DNA from: Phycisphaerae bacterium | GTDB lineage: Bacteria; Planctomycetota; Phycisphaerae; UBA1845; PWPN01 | DNA length: 64,000 nt | Assembly (NCBI GenBank): GCA_018003015.1 | Contig: JAGNEZ010000012.1 | Coordinates: 1-64,000, forward strand | Direction: 5' to 3' | Shown: positions 41,931 through 51,894 of the stretch, one piece after another | How the letters are laid out: every line of letters begins with the position of its first letter | How positions within the stretch are numbered: position 1 is the stretch's first letter | Notes under the pieces: model-generated | Seen by the model: only the letters and a program-made list of their open reading frames with translations | What the model was told of the DNA's origin: nothing | Databases searched by the model: none | Translations under genes and position numbers: made by a program

Positions 41931-43763
41931 TCAGGTTCGATCCCATTTCAGAACTGCGCCGGTGCTGGCGCTGGTCGCCATGGCGGTGTACTTCGCGAGG
42001 TAACCGCTCTTGTATCGTGGCTCGGGGGCCTTCCAGTCTTTCCTTCGCTTGGCGAGGTCGGTCTGGGAGAGCCTGGCGTTGAGCTTTCGGCCGGGAATGT
42101 CAATTTCGATGATGTCGCCGTTCCGCAGCAGGGCGATCGCCCCGCCTCGAGCCGCCTCCGGACTGACGTGGCCGATGCACGCACCGGCCGTACCTCCGCT
42201 GAAGCGCCCGTCGGTGATGAGGGCCACCGATTTCGCCAGCTCCGGGTTGCCCTTGATGTAGCTGGTCGGGGCGAGCATCTCCTGCATTCCCGGCCCACCC
42301 TTGGGGCCTTCGTAACGGATCACCACCACGTCGCCCGGTTTCACCTTGCCGGCCAGGATGCCCGCGCAAGCCTCTTCCTGGCTTTCGAAGATGACCGCCG
42401 GACCGCTGTGCACGAGCATCTCCTTGTCTACCCCGGCGGTCTTGACCACCGCCCCCTCCAGGGCAATGTTCCCGTACAGGACGCTCAGGCCGCCTTCCTG
42501 CGAATAGGCCGCTGGCACGGTTCGAATGCAATCGGTGGGTTCGAACTGTTTGGCTGCGAGCGTGGTCAGCACCCCCGCCCCGCCCTTGCCGGCATGATCG
42601 GTAAACTTGCTCAGTTCGCTTCGGGTGGCGGTACTGATGCCGTCCAGGCGCACCGTCTGACCCCTGAAGCGGATATCGTGGGCTCGGATGTTCTCCCCGA
42701 TGGTTTTTCCCGTGACGGTCGTGCACTTCTCGTTGACCAGGCCGCTCTTGCCCCGCACCAGTTCGCCAAGAATGGTCATGATGCCGCCGGCAGCGTGGCA
42801 GTCCTCGATGTGGTACAAGCGCCCGTTATCACCCGACGAAGGGGCCAGCTTGCACAGGTTCGGCGTCTGCCGGGAGACGCTGTCGATGTCTTTCAGGGTG
42901 AACGCGACGCCCGCCTCCTGGGCTACGGCCAGGACATGGAGGACGGTGTTTGTCGAGCCGCCCATGGCCATGTCCAGGATCATCGCGTTCTCGAACGCCT
43001 GGCGGGTCATGATCTCCCTGGGCAGGGGTCCGCCGGCCCTGGCCATCTCGACGATCCGCCTGGCCGCCTCCCGGTAGAGTGTCTTGCGGTCTTCACTGGT
43101 TGCCAGAGTCGTGCCGTTGCCGGGCAGGGCCATGCCCAGCGCCTCCGCGAGGCAGTTCATACTGTTGGCGGTGAACATCCCAGAGCAGCTGCCGCAGGTC
43201 GGGCAGGCGTTGTTTTCAATGTCGCGGACCTGGTCCTCGCTCATCAGCCCCGCGGTGTGCTGGCTGACCGCGTAGAAGGCGCTAATGAGATCCACCTTCT
43301 TGCCCTCGGACGTGCGTCCCGCTTCCATCGGGCCGCCACTGACGAAGATGGCCGGGATATTGCACCGCGCGGCGGCCATCATCATGCCGGGTACGATCTT
43401 GTCGCAGTTGGGGATGCAGACCATCGCATCGAACCGATGAGCCTCGATCATTGATTCCACGCTGTCGGCGATGAGTTCCCGGCTGGGCAGCGAGAACTTC
43501 ATTCCCAGGTGTCCCATCGCGATGCCGTCGTCGATTCCGATGGTGTTGAAGATGAACGGTACGCCGCCTGCCTCGCGGACGGCTTCCTTGACGAAGTAGC
43601 CGACCTTGTCCAGGTGGGCGTGGCCGGGAATGATCTCAACAAACGAGTTGACGATCGCGATGAACGGCTTGTCGATGTCCGCATCGGTGAAATTGCCTGT
43701 GGCCTTCAGCAGGCTTCGGTGCGGCGCCCGCTCGATTCCCCGCTTGACCAGATCACTGCGCAT
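41931..43763 (-). CDS. ilvD: Dihydroxy-acid dehydratase
   Basis: The 610-residue iron-sulfur enzyme dehydrates dihydroxy acids in valine, isoleucine and pantothenate synthesis. IlvD/Edd signatures are present: [15 protein letters not shown] and [17 protein letters not shown] (cluster ligands), [12 protein letters not shown], and [22 protein letters not shown]. It is longer than the usual 555-570. Between GKTIGENI and [11 protein letters not shown] it has about 60 residues where about 25 are typical. The ATG at 43763 follows AAAGGA at 8-nt spacing. It stands near, but is separate from, the Liv operon. Confidence 0.93.
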   Translation of the reverse strand: MRSDLVKRGIERAPHRSLLKATGNFTDADIDKPFIAIVNSFVEIIPGHAHLDKVGYFVKEAVREAGGVPFIFNTIGIDDGIAMGHLGMKFSLPSRELIADSVESMIEAHRFDAMVCIPNCDKIVPGMMMAAARCNIPAIFVSGGPMEAGRTSEGKKVDLISAFYAVSQHTAGLMSEDQVRDIENNACPTCGSCSGMFTANSMNCLAEALGMALPGNGTTLATSEDRKTLYREAARRIVEMARAGGPLPREIMTRQAFENAMILDMAMGGSTNTVLHVLAVAQEAGVAFTLKDIDSVSRQTPNLCKLAPSSGDNGRLYHIEDCHAAGGIMTILGELVRGKSGLVNEKCTTVTGKTIGENIRAHDIRFRGQTVRLDGISTATRSELSKFTDHAGKGGAGVLTTLAAKQFEPTDCIRTVPAAYSQEGGLSVLYGNIALEGAVVKTAGVDKEMLVHSGPAVIFESQEEACAGILAGKVKPGDVVVIRYEGPKGGPGMQEMLAPTSYIKGNPELAKSVALITDGRFSGGTAGACIGHVSPEAARGGAIALLRNGDIIEIDIPGRKLNARLSQTDLAKRRKDWKAPEPRYKSGYLAKYTAMATSASTGAVLKWDRT

Positions 43764-43990
43764 GGCTGTTCCTTTCTTGACTACCGGGACTATGAACCCA
43801 TCCTCAGCCCTGCGCGCCTGGTCTCCAGCTGGTCTGCTCGATGGGCGAGGAGGCGGCTTCCAGGCAATAATATAGCCCGTCTTGGATCGCGTTTCGAGAG
43901 CCTTTCCGCAACCGAGCCTTGGGATGGTCGGTATCAGCTTGTAGACATCCCGGCCGCACGACAGACCACCCTTGTTCAAAGGAGCCCATC

Positions 43991-44770
43991 ATGTCCTGTC
44001 GAACGATCGTTCTCCTGGTCTTCTGCACGATCCTCACCGGCGTCCTGGTCTTGGCTCTTCATGCCCAGGAGCGGCCGGTGCCACCCGACCCTCCCCGGGA
44101 GAGCCGGTCGCGTTCCGAAACTCCGGTGATTCGTGCCACGGCCGTGTCGCCCGGGCAAACCGCTCAGAGCCGGCGTTCGCCCGGCCCTCCGGCTTCCGCC
44201 GCACCGTCTCAACCCACGCGGCTCCAGATCGACATCTTCGAACTGGCCTGCACCAGTGAGATGCTTGCTGCCCTGCACCTGGACAGCATTATCGCCAAGA
44301 ACCCTGTTCCGCCCGAGATGCTGGTCCGCCTGACCAAAATGGGCAAAGCGCGGCTGTTGCTCCGCGCGGACAGCACCGTAGATTTGGGAGCCTCCGCCAC
44401 GCTGATGCAGAACCAGAAGGTACCCGTGGTGCGGGACGTTGTCGTCAACAAGGAAGGGAAGGCCGTGCAAAATGTCTCCTACGAAAGCATTGGCCTGACC
44501 ACGGATACCCGTGGCCGTTGGCGGGAGGACAAGCCCGATCGCGCCGACCTCTCCTTCAAGCTGGAGCTCTGCAGCACAGTAGCCGGGGCGACTGAAACCG
44601 CTTCGGGCGTCAAGCCCCCGGTTCTCGCCAATCTCTCCACGAGTGGAAGCCTCATGGCGGTCAGCGGGGTGCCGGTCTGGACGATGGCCAGTAGTCTGGC
44701 TCTCGACGACGACCAGGCCACGATCACCGTCACGCTCATCCGATTGACGGTAACTCGCCTGGAGCAATGA
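43991..44770 (+). CDS. Secreted protein of unknown function, possible secretin-like tail
   Basis: The 259-residue product has a signal peptide (about 1-24), a Pro/Arg/Ser-rich low-complexity linker (about 25-75), then a folded domain. The last 110 residues alternate polar and hydrophobic residues (YESIGLTTDTRGRW, LSFKLELCSTV, GSLMAVSGVPVWTMASSLAL, ITVTLIRLTV). This weakly recalls a secretin C-domain, but it is too short for a pore. AAGGAG precedes the ATG. It diverges from ilvD and converges with GH2. Confidence 0.65.
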   Translation: MSCRTIVLLVFCTILTGVLVLALHAQERPVPPDPPRESRSRSETPVIRATAVSPGQTAQSRRSPGPPASAAPSQPTRLQIDIFELACTSEMLAALHLDSIIAKNPVPPEMLVRLTKMGKARLLLRADSTVDLGASATLMQNQKVPVVRDVVVNKEGKAVQNVSYESIGLTTDTRGRWREDKPDRADLSFKLELCSTVAGATETASGVKPPVLANLSTSGSLMAVSGVPVWTMASSLALDDDQATITVTLIRLTVTRLEQ

Positions 44771-44801
44771 CACCGGATCAGGGGCCGTCATGCTCGCAGT
44801 A

Positions 44802-44822
44802 GGCGATCTGGGTCCGATCGCC
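44802..44822. terminator. Perfect hairpin between convergent genes
   Basis: GGCGATC and GATCGCC make a 7-bp perfect stem with a 7-nt loop between the secreted-protein gene and the GH2 gene. It has no T-run on either side, so it may act only as a weak or Rho-assisted bidirectional terminator. Confidence 0.4.
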
Positions 44823-44831
44823 CAGGGCGAA

Positions 44832-47800
44832 TCACTTGCCTGGCTGCCTCGCTGTCGGCGTGTTCGTACCGAGCACCTTCAATCCGACGTCGATGTTCTG
44901 TTCGCCATGCGTCTGTCTGCAGTGAACTGCAATCACGTTCACCCCTGGCTTGAAGAGGCTCAAGGTCTGCTCATTGCAGGGCAGGCTGATGTAGGTCTTC
45001 TCACTTCCCCGGCGCTGAAGGACTCTGTGCCCGTTGAGGTAGATGTCGACGTCTTCATCGTGGTGGATCCGCCAGAGGGCGCCGCGGAGGTTGGCGGGGG
45101 CGTCGATCGTGACCCGGGTGCGCAGCCAGATGTCCGGGGTGTCCCAGACGGTATTGACGATCGCGCCTGGTGTCTGCCTGGTGCCAAAGCCGCCGAGGCC
45201 CGTTTTCCAGGACCTGGTCTCGTAGTCGGTCGCCATCCACTTCCCGGCCGGCGTTGAGGTCGTGTAGCTCCATTCCGCGCCGCCCTTTTCTGCGGTGGGC
45301 AGGACCGTGACCCAGTTTGCGGCCATCCGGGCGACTGCCACGCTTGCCATCGAAGTGAATCCGGCCTTGAGCCCGTGGGGCTTCTCGAATGTCATCAGGC
45401 AGGTTGGCTCGAGCGGGTAGGCACCCAGGCCCTCTCCGAACACGGCCAGCCCCCCTTTGTGGGTTGCGTCGGGCGCTACTTCGAAGCGCACGTGCAGGAT
45501 GCGGTCCTGGCCGATGCGCGATACCAGCTTCCGGAGGCTTTCCCCCTGCAAGGTAGCGCGAGTGAGATATCCGTACGATCCCGGTTCGTATTGACGGAAG
45601 TGGGACAGGACCCCCCACGCATCGGCCGGGTCATCGTCAAGCGTTTCCACCTCCCCAAGCACCTGCTTGCCATTGAGAAGCAGGTTGACGTCCGTTGCCC
45701 AGGTCTTGACGTCGCTCTGCGGATAGTCCAGCGGGTTCCTGCGTGCCGGCCAATCCAGTTTTTCGGGCCCGGCCTTGCTTGACAGCTCGGCCATCACGGT
45801 CAGCTCGCTGAGTGCGTCGAGCGGTAGCGAGGCGGGAATGCTGAGACAATACTCTGCCATGCCGGCACCTCGGCCATGGACCTTATGTGCGGCGACCCCT
45901 TCGGGAATTGGGACGCCTTGGGTGAAGGTCCATTCCGCCAAGTCTGCCGGCGACCATCGCATGGCGAGCGTTGTGGCGGTCATGGCCTCGATGCGCGGGG
46001 CGGGGCCGCGATCGACCAGTAGATTGATGTAGTTTCGAGCCACGAGCGTCTGGCCATCCAGAAGTTCGACGAGCAGGGCGCCCAGGACGCCGTCGCCGTC
46101 GGCCGTCACTCGTACCGCCTGCTGGTCCACGACCCGGTAAGGTTGCCAGGTGGCCGGCTGGTTCTGCCACCGCCCGTGGACGCGCGATGCGAAGCGATCG
46201 AACCAGTCCACACGGTATCGAAGAGTCAACGATTCGCCAGGCCGTTCCGACCAGTGGCTGATCTTGATCGGGATTTCGCGGGTCTGGCCCGGCTCGAGTT
46301 CCACGACCGGAGGCGCGTCGAGGGCTACGAAGTCCGGACCGTTCAAGTCCTTGAGGGAGAAGCCGGGGTGCCACTGCTCGTAGCCAAAGTCCTTGGGGGT
46401 GCGGTCGTAGTTCACGAAACCGTTGTGTTCCCACTCGATGTCCGACAACTCGGTGTACACGTAGCCGCAGATCTTGTCGTGCAGCCGCAGCTCATTGGTC
46501 AGGTACTTGAAGCACCAGCTGACGTCCTGGTCGCCCTGGCTTGACCCAATGCCGCCGTACTCGCTGTTGATCAGCGGGGCGTTGCCCTGCCGGTGGCCGC
46601 GGGCGTAGTTGAACGTCGAGCCGGGGTAAGTGTGTCTCACGACCTCCTGGATGTGGGCGCGGGCCCTCTGGTGATCATTGATGTAGAAGTGCCAGGAATT
46701 AATATCGCTGGTAACGTGATCGTAGAGGCACGGGGAGTTGTCCTCAATCAGCCGGGTCGGGTCGGTTCGCTTGGCGAGATCGAACATCTGGGCCACCCAC
46801 TGTTGGCGGTCTTCCGAGTACCCTTTGTCGCCGATTCCCCAGGTTTCGTTGAAGAGGCACCAGGAGAAGACGGAGGGGTGGTTGAAGTCCCGCTCGACGG
46901 CAGCCGCAAACATCTCCTGCCAGAAGGCCTGGGCCTGTGGGGTATGTCGCCAGTAGCTGGGCATGTCCTGCATGATGAGGATGCCGGTCTTGTCCGCCCA
47001 GAACAACTCGCGGGGGACGGGTATCTTGATGTGAATTCGAAGGAAGTTGAGTCCGATCCGCTTGCACAGGTCGTAGTCGCTCTGCATGACGCTGTCGCTG
47101 GGGTATTGGTGGATGGCGTTCGGATGGAATGACTGATGCAGGGCGCCTCGGAGGTAAATGGGCTTGCCGTTGAGGAAGATGTACTGGTCGTCGCGTCCCG
47201 GGGCGACGCCGACCGAGATCTCGCGCAGGCCGAAGTAGGTTTCCACGGAATCGGATGGCTCCGCCGGCCGGTCGGGATCGCCTAGTGTGAGGGTGACCGG
47301 ATACAGCGTGGGTGAATCCGGTGACCAGAGTTGGGGGGTGTGAACCCGGAGAGTCGCTTCGACGATGTTCCTGCTCCCGTCCAGCGGCAGGTGGACCGCT
47401 TCAAACGCGTTGTCCGGGCTGCGAACGATCAGCGTCTGGTGGGCGGGCTCACCGTCGAGGCGTATCGTGTATTTGACCTGGCCGGTCGCGATTCGCGGTT
47501 CTGCCCGGACCGAGCGAATATAGCTGCGTCCCCGCCCCTCCAGGAAGACGGTCTGCCAGATTCCGCTGGTTCGCGTGTACCAGTTGATCTGCTTGCCTGT
47601 CGGCTGTTGCGGATCAGTCTTGTCCACGACGCGGATGACAACGGTCACCTTCCGACCGACCTGGCCGAACGGGGACAGATTGACGTCGAACGGCACATAC
47701 CCGCCGACGTGTTCTGCGGCCAGCCGGCCGTTCACCCAGATCTTGGCTTCCCAGTCGCAGGCCCCGACCACCAGCCAGACGTCGCGTTCTTTCCACGCGT

Positions 47801-48110
47801 TTCCCGCGGGCAGTTCGATCTCCCGCGCGTACCAAGCCACGCCCCTGTATTCGGTGTCGGTAACGCCGCTCAGGCGGCTCTCCCACGGAAACGGCACGAT
47901 GATCCTGCGGTTCCACGCGTGTTTGCCCGGGGCAAACCACTGTTCCTTCTCGCCCACGTCCTCGGCGTCGAACGCGAAGCTCCAGGGTCCGTTCAGGTTG
48001 ACCCACGGTTCCCGTTTGAGATCGGGGCGCGGATGTTCCGGCCAAGGGACTTCAGCGGCAGCGGCCATAGTGATCCATCCCATGAACGAGGGTAACAAGA
48101 GCAGCTTCAT
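44832..48110 (-). CDS. Secreted glycoside hydrolase family 2 protein
   Basis: The 1092-residue enzyme has a signal peptide (about 1-19), a GH2 sugar-binding domain (about 35-195), an Ig-like domain (about 200-300), and a TIM barrel (about 305-600). The barrel carries the acid/base in FNETWG (Glu422) and the nucleophile in NSEYGG (Glu517), as in beta-galactosidases and beta-glucuronidases. About 480 more residues of beta-rich sequence follow, with a jelly-roll-like region near 960-1070 (TRVTIDAPANLRGALWRIHHDEDVDIYLNGHRV). Substrate specificity is not clear. TATCAT lies 9 nt before the ATG, suggesting a leaderless transcript. Confidence 0.9.
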   Translation of the reverse strand: MKLLLLPSFMGWITMAAAAEVPWPEHPRPDLKREPWVNLNGPWSFAFDAEDVGEKEQWFAPGKHAWNRRIIVPFPWESRLSGVTDTEYRGVAWYAREIELPAGNAWKERDVWLVVGACDWEAKIWVNGRLAAEHVGGYVPFDVNLSPFGQVGRKVTVVIRVVDKTDPQQPTGKQINWYTRTSGIWQTVFLEGRGRSYIRSVRAEPRIATGQVKYTIRLDGEPAHQTLIVRSPDNAFEAVHLPLDGSRNIVEATLRVHTPQLWSPDSPTLYPVTLTLGDPDRPAEPSDSVETYFGLREISVGVAPGRDDQYIFLNGKPIYLRGALHQSFHPNAIHQYPSDSVMQSDYDLCKRIGLNFLRIHIKIPVPRELFWADKTGILIMQDMPSYWRHTPQAQAFWQEMFAAAVERDFNHPSVFSWCLFNETWGIGDKGYSEDRQQWVAQMFDLAKRTDPTRLIEDNSPCLYDHVTSDINSWHFYINDHQRARAHIQEVVRHTYPGSTFNYARGHRQGNAPLINSEYGGIGSSQGDQDVSWCFKYLTNELRLHDKICGYVYTELSDIEWEHNGFVNYDRTPKDFGYEQWHPGFSLKDLNGPDFVALDAPPVVELEPGQTREIPIKISHWSERPGESLTLRYRVDWFDRFASRVHGRWQNQPATWQPYRVVDQQAVRVTADGDGVLGALLVELLDGQTLVARNYINLLVDRGPAPRIEAMTATTLAMRWSPADLAEWTFTQGVPIPEGVAAHKVHGRGAGMAEYCLSIPASLPLDALSELTVMAELSSKAGPEKLDWPARRNPLDYPQSDVKTWATDVNLLLNGKQVLGEVETLDDDPADAWGVLSHFRQYEPGSYGYLTRATLQGESLRKLVSRIGQDRILHVRFEVAPDATHKGGLAVFGEGLGAYPLEPTCLMTFEKPHGLKAGFTSMASVAVARMAANWVTVLPTAEKGGAEWSYTTSTPAGKWMATDYETRSWKTGLGGFGTRQTPGAIVNTVWDTPDIWLRTRVTIDAPANLRGALWRIHHDEDVDIYLNGHRVLQRRGSEKTYISLPCNEQTLSLFKPGVNVIAVHCRQTHGEQNIDVGLKVLGTNTPTARQPGK

Positions 48111-48119
48111 GATACGAGA

Positions 48120-48147
48120 ATGATACGCTGGCCTCCCTCTTTCGCAA
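48120..48147 (-). promoter_or_regulatory. Promoter of the GH2 gene, leaderless
   Basis: Minus strand TTGCGA (48147-48142), a 16-nt spacer and TATCAT (48125-48120), 9 nt before the start codon at 48110, with no ribosome-binding site in between. Confidence 0.55.
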
Positions 48148-48203
48148 GCCAGGCCGTTGCGATAAGATGCGTGCCACGGCGAGCGTCATCGCAGGAGGAA
48201 GAC

Positions 48204-49232
48204 ATGATTCGTGTGGGTTTGATTGGTGCGGGATTCGTCGGCCGGAACCACTTCAATCAGTACGAGAAGCTACCCGGCCGGGCTTCAGTCGTGGCCTTGT
48301 GCGACCGGGAGGCCGACCGCCGGGCTGGCGACTGGTCCAAGGTTGGCGGCAATCTGGCCGACACCCAGGGGACCAAGCGTGACCTGGGAGCGATCAAGCC
48401 GTACACGAACTGGCAGGATCTCCTGGCCGACCCCGACGTCGATCTGGTTGATATCTGCGTGCCGACGACCGCCCACTGCGAGATATCGATTGCCGCCCTC
48501 AAGGCCGGCAAGCACGTCCTGTGCGAGAAGCCCATGGCCCTGAGCGTTGCGGACTGCGACCTGATGCTGGCCGCCGGACGTGATGCCCCGGGCAAGTTCA
48601 TGATCGCGCAATGCATCCGGTTCTGGCCGGAATACGTGTTTCTGAAGTCGGTGTTCGATCAGAAGAAGTATGGTTTGCTGAAGGCGCTCTCGCTCCGTCG
48701 GCAGGCTGAGGCTCCCACCTACTCGCTGAACAGCTGGGTACTCAAGCCTGAGTTGAGTGGCGGGGCAGTCCTTGACCTTCATGTGCATGACGTTGACTTC
48801 GCGATCCATCTGCTGGGCAAGCCGCAAGCGGTGACAGCGCAAGGCTATCCCTCGCCGCAAGGCTCGCTGGACCATATCCACGCCTTTTGGCACTATGGTC
48901 CGGGCCTTGTCGTGAGTCTTGAGGGCTGCTGGGATCTGCCGGCCGGTTTCGGTTTCAACATGGGATTCACGGCCGTGTTCGAACAGGCGGCTATCACCTG
49001 GGATCTGGCCACAGGCAAGCCGCTGACAGTCTTCCGTTCGGGATCTGCACCAGAGACGCCGGCGATGCTTGCCGGCGGAGACGGCTACTTTGGCGAGATT
49101 GCGTATTTCATCGAGTGCATTGAACGTGGTCAGACGCCGAAGACGAGCACGCCGCAGGAGAGCCGGGATGCTGTAGCCTTGGCCCTGGCCGAGAAGAAGA
49201 GCGCCCTTTCGAACAAGCGGGTGAATGTCTGA
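48204..49232 (+). CDS. Gfo/Idh/MocA-family oxidoreductase (cytoplasmic)
   Basis: The 342-residue product starts MIRVGLIGAGFVGRNHFNQYEK, a Rossmann NAD(P) site. CEKPMALSVADCDLMLAA follows, holding the catalytic-block EKP, and then a C-terminal domain with GGAVLDLHVHDVDFAIHLLG. There is no signal peptide. AGGAGG is 6 nt before the ATG at 48204, which is preferred over the upstream frame. It diverges from GH2, so it may oxidise a sugar freed by that enzyme; this is inference only. Confidence 0.9.
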   Translation: MIRVGLIGAGFVGRNHFNQYEKLPGRASVVALCDREADRRAGDWSKVGGNLADTQGTKRDLGAIKPYTNWQDLLADPDVDLVDICVPTTAHCEISIAALKAGKHVLCEKPMALSVADCDLMLAAGRDAPGKFMIAQCIRFWPEYVFLKSVFDQKKYGLLKALSLRRQAEAPTYSLNSWVLKPELSGGAVLDLHVHDVDFAIHLLGKPQAVTAQGYPSPQGSLDHIHAFWHYGPGLVVSLEGCWDLPAGFGFNMGFTAVFEQAAITWDLATGKPLTVFRSGSAPETPAMLAGGDGYFGEIAYFIECIERGQTPKTSTPQESRDAVALALAEKKSALSNKRVNV

Positions 49233-49233
49233 T

Positions 49234-49626
49234 CTAGCGAGCAGAAGCGGCTGGGCCGTTTCCCCAGCCCAGGTGCTCCGGGGCCACCGGGGTGGAGACG
49301 TCGACGTACACCTTGCCCTCGCGAATCTCGTGGCGATAGAACGTAAGCCGCATATGCGGATAGTCCGGATCGGTCAGCCCGGTCCTCAGGTTCCAGGGCC
49401 AGCGATGGACGGGACAGATAACGCATCCGTTGGCGACTTCGCCCCTGCCCAGTGAACCCTGGGCGTGCGGACACAGATTGCCCACCACCACGAATCGTCC
49501 GGCGTCGTTGCAGATCGCGTACGATTGCTCCCCTACCTGGACGCGTACGGCGCTCCCTGGAGGAGCCTGCGTGACATCGATTGTGTAGACCCATTCCGGG
49601 GCCGCCCCGTGACTGCTGCGCATCAC
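49234..49626 (-). CDS. Rieske [2Fe-2S] protein, NirD-like
   Basis: The 130-residue single-domain ferredoxin has the two Rieske ligand pairs, CPHAQGSLGRG and CPVHRWPWNLRTG. A NirD-like fold is suggested by VYTIDVTQAPPGSAVRVQVGEQSYAIC. It is encoded downstream of a siroheme reductase. That reductase is of the ferredoxin-dependent type, which does not normally need NirD, so its role may be electron transfer to it or to another enzyme. It ends 2 nt from the convergent oxidoreductase. Confidence 0.85.
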   Translation of the reverse strand: MMRSSHGAAPEWVYTIDVTQAPPGSAVRVQVGEQSYAICNDAGRFVVVGNLCPHAQGSLGRGEVANGCVICPVHRWPWNLRTGLTDPDYPHMRLTFYRHEIREGKVYVDVSTPVAPEHLGWGNGPAASAR

Positions 49627-49657
49627 CCTGATCCCTCGTCTTGTCTTGCGCGCTCTG

Positions 49658-50140
49658 TTACCCCGCCCGCAGCTGCCGGCGACATTCGCGACAAATCCAC
49701 TGGCTCGACTCGATCTGCTGGAGGGAGCCCAGCCGCCCGCAGCCGTCGCACAAATCCACTCTTCCCTTGTGTGAGGCCTTGGCGACTTCCTCGTTGAGCT
49801 CGAGGATGTCCTCCAGAAGCTGAACCTGCAGGGAGGCGTTCATTGCCCGGTCGCGATGCATGGCCAGGATCTGCCCCACGGACCCGAAGACCAGGAATCC
49901 GACCAGCCCGATGCTGGCCACGGCGGCAGCGCCCAGATAGAGCTGGTTGGAGTTGTATTGATGAAGCAGGCCGGAAAGTGGGCCGCCGACGAGGACGCCG
50001 TCGATCAGGGCTTGGGCGCGGAGGACGAGGTAGCCCCCAAGGCCGGCACCGGCGATCAGCACCACCACCGCCAGAGCATAGAAAGAGCCGATGAGGAAGC
50101 GAATGATGCCGTATTTGCGTTTCTTGCGCTTACTGGCCAT
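49658..50140 (-). CDS. Two-helix membrane protein with C-terminal zinc ribbon
   Basis: The 160-residue product has a basic N-terminus, two transmembrane helices (about 15-40 and 68-90), a coiled-coil segment (about 97-120), and a small zinc ribbon. The ribbon reads CDGCGRLGSLQQIESSQWICREC, two CxxC pairs. I do not recognise a named family. It lies between the reductase and the Rieske gene on the same strand, so it may be part of that unit. Confidence 0.7.
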   Translation of the reverse strand: MASKRKKRKYGIIRFLIGSFYALAVVVLIAGAGLGGYLVLRAQALIDGVLVGGPLSGLLHQYNSNQLYLGAAAVASIGLVGFLVFGSVGQILAMHRDRAMNASLQVQLLEDILELNEEVAKASHKGRVDLCDGCGRLGSLQQIESSQWICRECRRQLRAG

Positions 50141-50213
50141 GCGGGTGCCGTCCTACTCACCGGTGGCGGGTCCATGCGGCAGCCGGGCACTATAGCGGCA
50201 GAGGAGCCGGCGT

Positions 50214-51842
50214 TCAATCCGCGCTGACCGTCACCAGCTCCGCCAATCGATCCATCTCCTGCCGCAGGGCCCAATCCGGGAATCGCTCGGACGGGCGTTT
50301 CTCGGCCTGGTATGCCCGGATGACCTGCGCGATCGCCAGGTGAACGAGCTCGGCCGGCACCTTGATTTTCCTGTCGCCGTCCCGGCACACAAAACGTCCG
50401 AACTCCGGTTGTGAGCCGAGTCGTCCGCCGAGCAGGATGTGATAGTGCTCCACGCCCTTCCGGCCCTTGTAGTTGTACAGCGTCCCCTGCAGTCCGATCT
50501 CGGCGATCTGGTACTGGGCGCAGCTGTTCGGGCAGCCGGTTACGGAGATGAAGATCGGCTCCTGCATCGGTACATTGGCTTCGAGATAGTCCAGAATGCG
50601 CCTGGCCCGGTCCTTGGTCTCGACCACGGCGAGGTTGCAGAACTGCGTTCCGGTGCAGCTCAGGATTCGCTGCCGAACCAGCGGGGCGTCCGACGGCAGA
50701 CCGATATCCGCCAGCCCCTTTTTGACATCCGGCAGGTCGGCCCTGGGTATGTTCAGCAGCAGGAGGTTCTGCTTGATGCTCGCGTTGATCTGCCGTTCCG
50801 GATCGCGACAATACCGTTCGGCCAGGTCAGCGAGCTGCATCATCTGGTCACCGGTCAGGCGGCCGCAGGGAACCGGGACTCCCACAAATGCCAGACCGTT
50901 TTTCAGTACGCCTCCGCCCGCATGGTCATCGCTGGATGCTCCGGCCGGGGCTACGATTTCCTGGTCATGCTCGAGGGGGTAGCCCAGATAGTGCTCCAGC
51001 TGAACGCGGAACGCCTCCCAGCCGATCTGGGCGACGTAGAACTTCAAACGGGCTCGCAAGCGGCCTTCGCGGAGATGGCTTTGATCCCTGAAGATGTGTG
51101 CGGTTGCCCGGCAGACGTCGATGACCAGGCCCAGGTCCGGTTTCAGAAACACGCGGAGCGACTGCCCGAAGTGCGGCGTGTCGCGCAGCCCGCCACCCAC
51201 GCTGACGCCGAATCCTCGCTCGCGGCCGTTGGCTCGTTTACGTTCCACGCCGAAGAACGCCAGGCAATTGATCTGTGGCGCATGGCAGTGGACGCGACAT
51301 CCACTGATCGAGGTCTTGAACTTCCGGGGCAGATTGCTGAACTCCCTGCCGCCCGCCCGGTACATGTCGGTGATGGCCTGAGCGAACGGCCGGGTGTCCA
51401 CGATCTCGTCGGCCAGCTCACCCGCCAGCGGGCACGCGGTCACGTTGCGAGGGGTGTCTCCGCAGGCGAACTCCTGGTGCATCCCAAGGGTTTGGTAGAT
51501 GGTGGACAGGGCGTCGGGCAGGTCCTGGACGCGCAGCCAGTGCAGCTGGATATCCTGACGCGTGGTTACATCTCCGAAGTTGCGGCCGTAACGCCGGGCC
51601 AGTTGCCCGATCTCCCGCAGTCGAAACGCGGTCAGTGCTCCGCCCGGCATCTTGATCCGGAGCATGAAATGCCCTTCGTTGGGCTTCTGCTTGTAGATGC
51701 CGTACCATTTGAAGCGATCCAGATCGTCGGGATCGATGGCCGCGTAGTCTCCTGCGGCCGCGTATCGGTGGATATCGTCCCAGACGTCCAGACCGTCCTT
51801 GATTCGCTTGAGTTCTTCTGCCTGAGCAGCTTTGACGGCCAT
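50214..51842 (-). CDS. Ferredoxin-dependent siroheme nitrite/sulfite reductase
   Basis: The 542-residue hemoprotein has the ferredoxin-type half domains: GHFMLRIKMPGGALTAFRLREIG, RYGRNFGDVTTRQDIQLHWLRVQDLP and TGCPNSC. The siroheme/[4Fe-4S] ligands sit in CTGTQFC (about 392-398) and GCPNSC (about 433-437). It reduces nitrite to ammonium or sulfite to sulfide; sequence by eye does not decide. The start at 51842 is preferred to the upstream frame because GAGGAA lies just before it. It leads toward the zinc-ribbon and Rieske genes. Confidence 0.9.
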   Translation of the reverse strand: MAVKAAQAEELKRIKDGLDVWDDIHRYAAAGDYAAIDPDDLDRFKWYGIYKQKPNEGHFMLRIKMPGGALTAFRLREIGQLARRYGRNFGDVTTRQDIQLHWLRVQDLPDALSTIYQTLGMHQEFACGDTPRNVTACPLAGELADEIVDTRPFAQAITDMYRAGGREFSNLPRKFKTSISGCRVHCHAPQINCLAFFGVERKRANGRERGFGVSVGGGLRDTPHFGQSLRVFLKPDLGLVIDVCRATAHIFRDQSHLREGRLRARLKFYVAQIGWEAFRVQLEHYLGYPLEHDQEIVAPAGASSDDHAGGGVLKNGLAFVGVPVPCGRLTGDQMMQLADLAERYCRDPERQINASIKQNLLLLNIPRADLPDVKKGLADIGLPSDAPLVRQRILSCTGTQFCNLAVVETKDRARRILDYLEANVPMQEPIFISVTGCPNSCAQYQIAEIGLQGTLYNYKGRKGVEHYHILLGGRLGSQPEFGRFVCRDGDRKIKVPAELVHLAIAQVIRAYQAEKRPSERFPDWALRQEMDRLAELVTVSAD

Positions 51843-51894
51843 GCCTTGAGTTCCTCGCGACAGCGCTGGAAACCCGGGCAAGCCGTTGCCCGGG

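Noticed and set aside
43764-43990. T-box or leader-peptide control upstream of ilvD
   Set aside because: No T-box core, no run of branched-chain codons and no terminator/antiterminator pair is visible.
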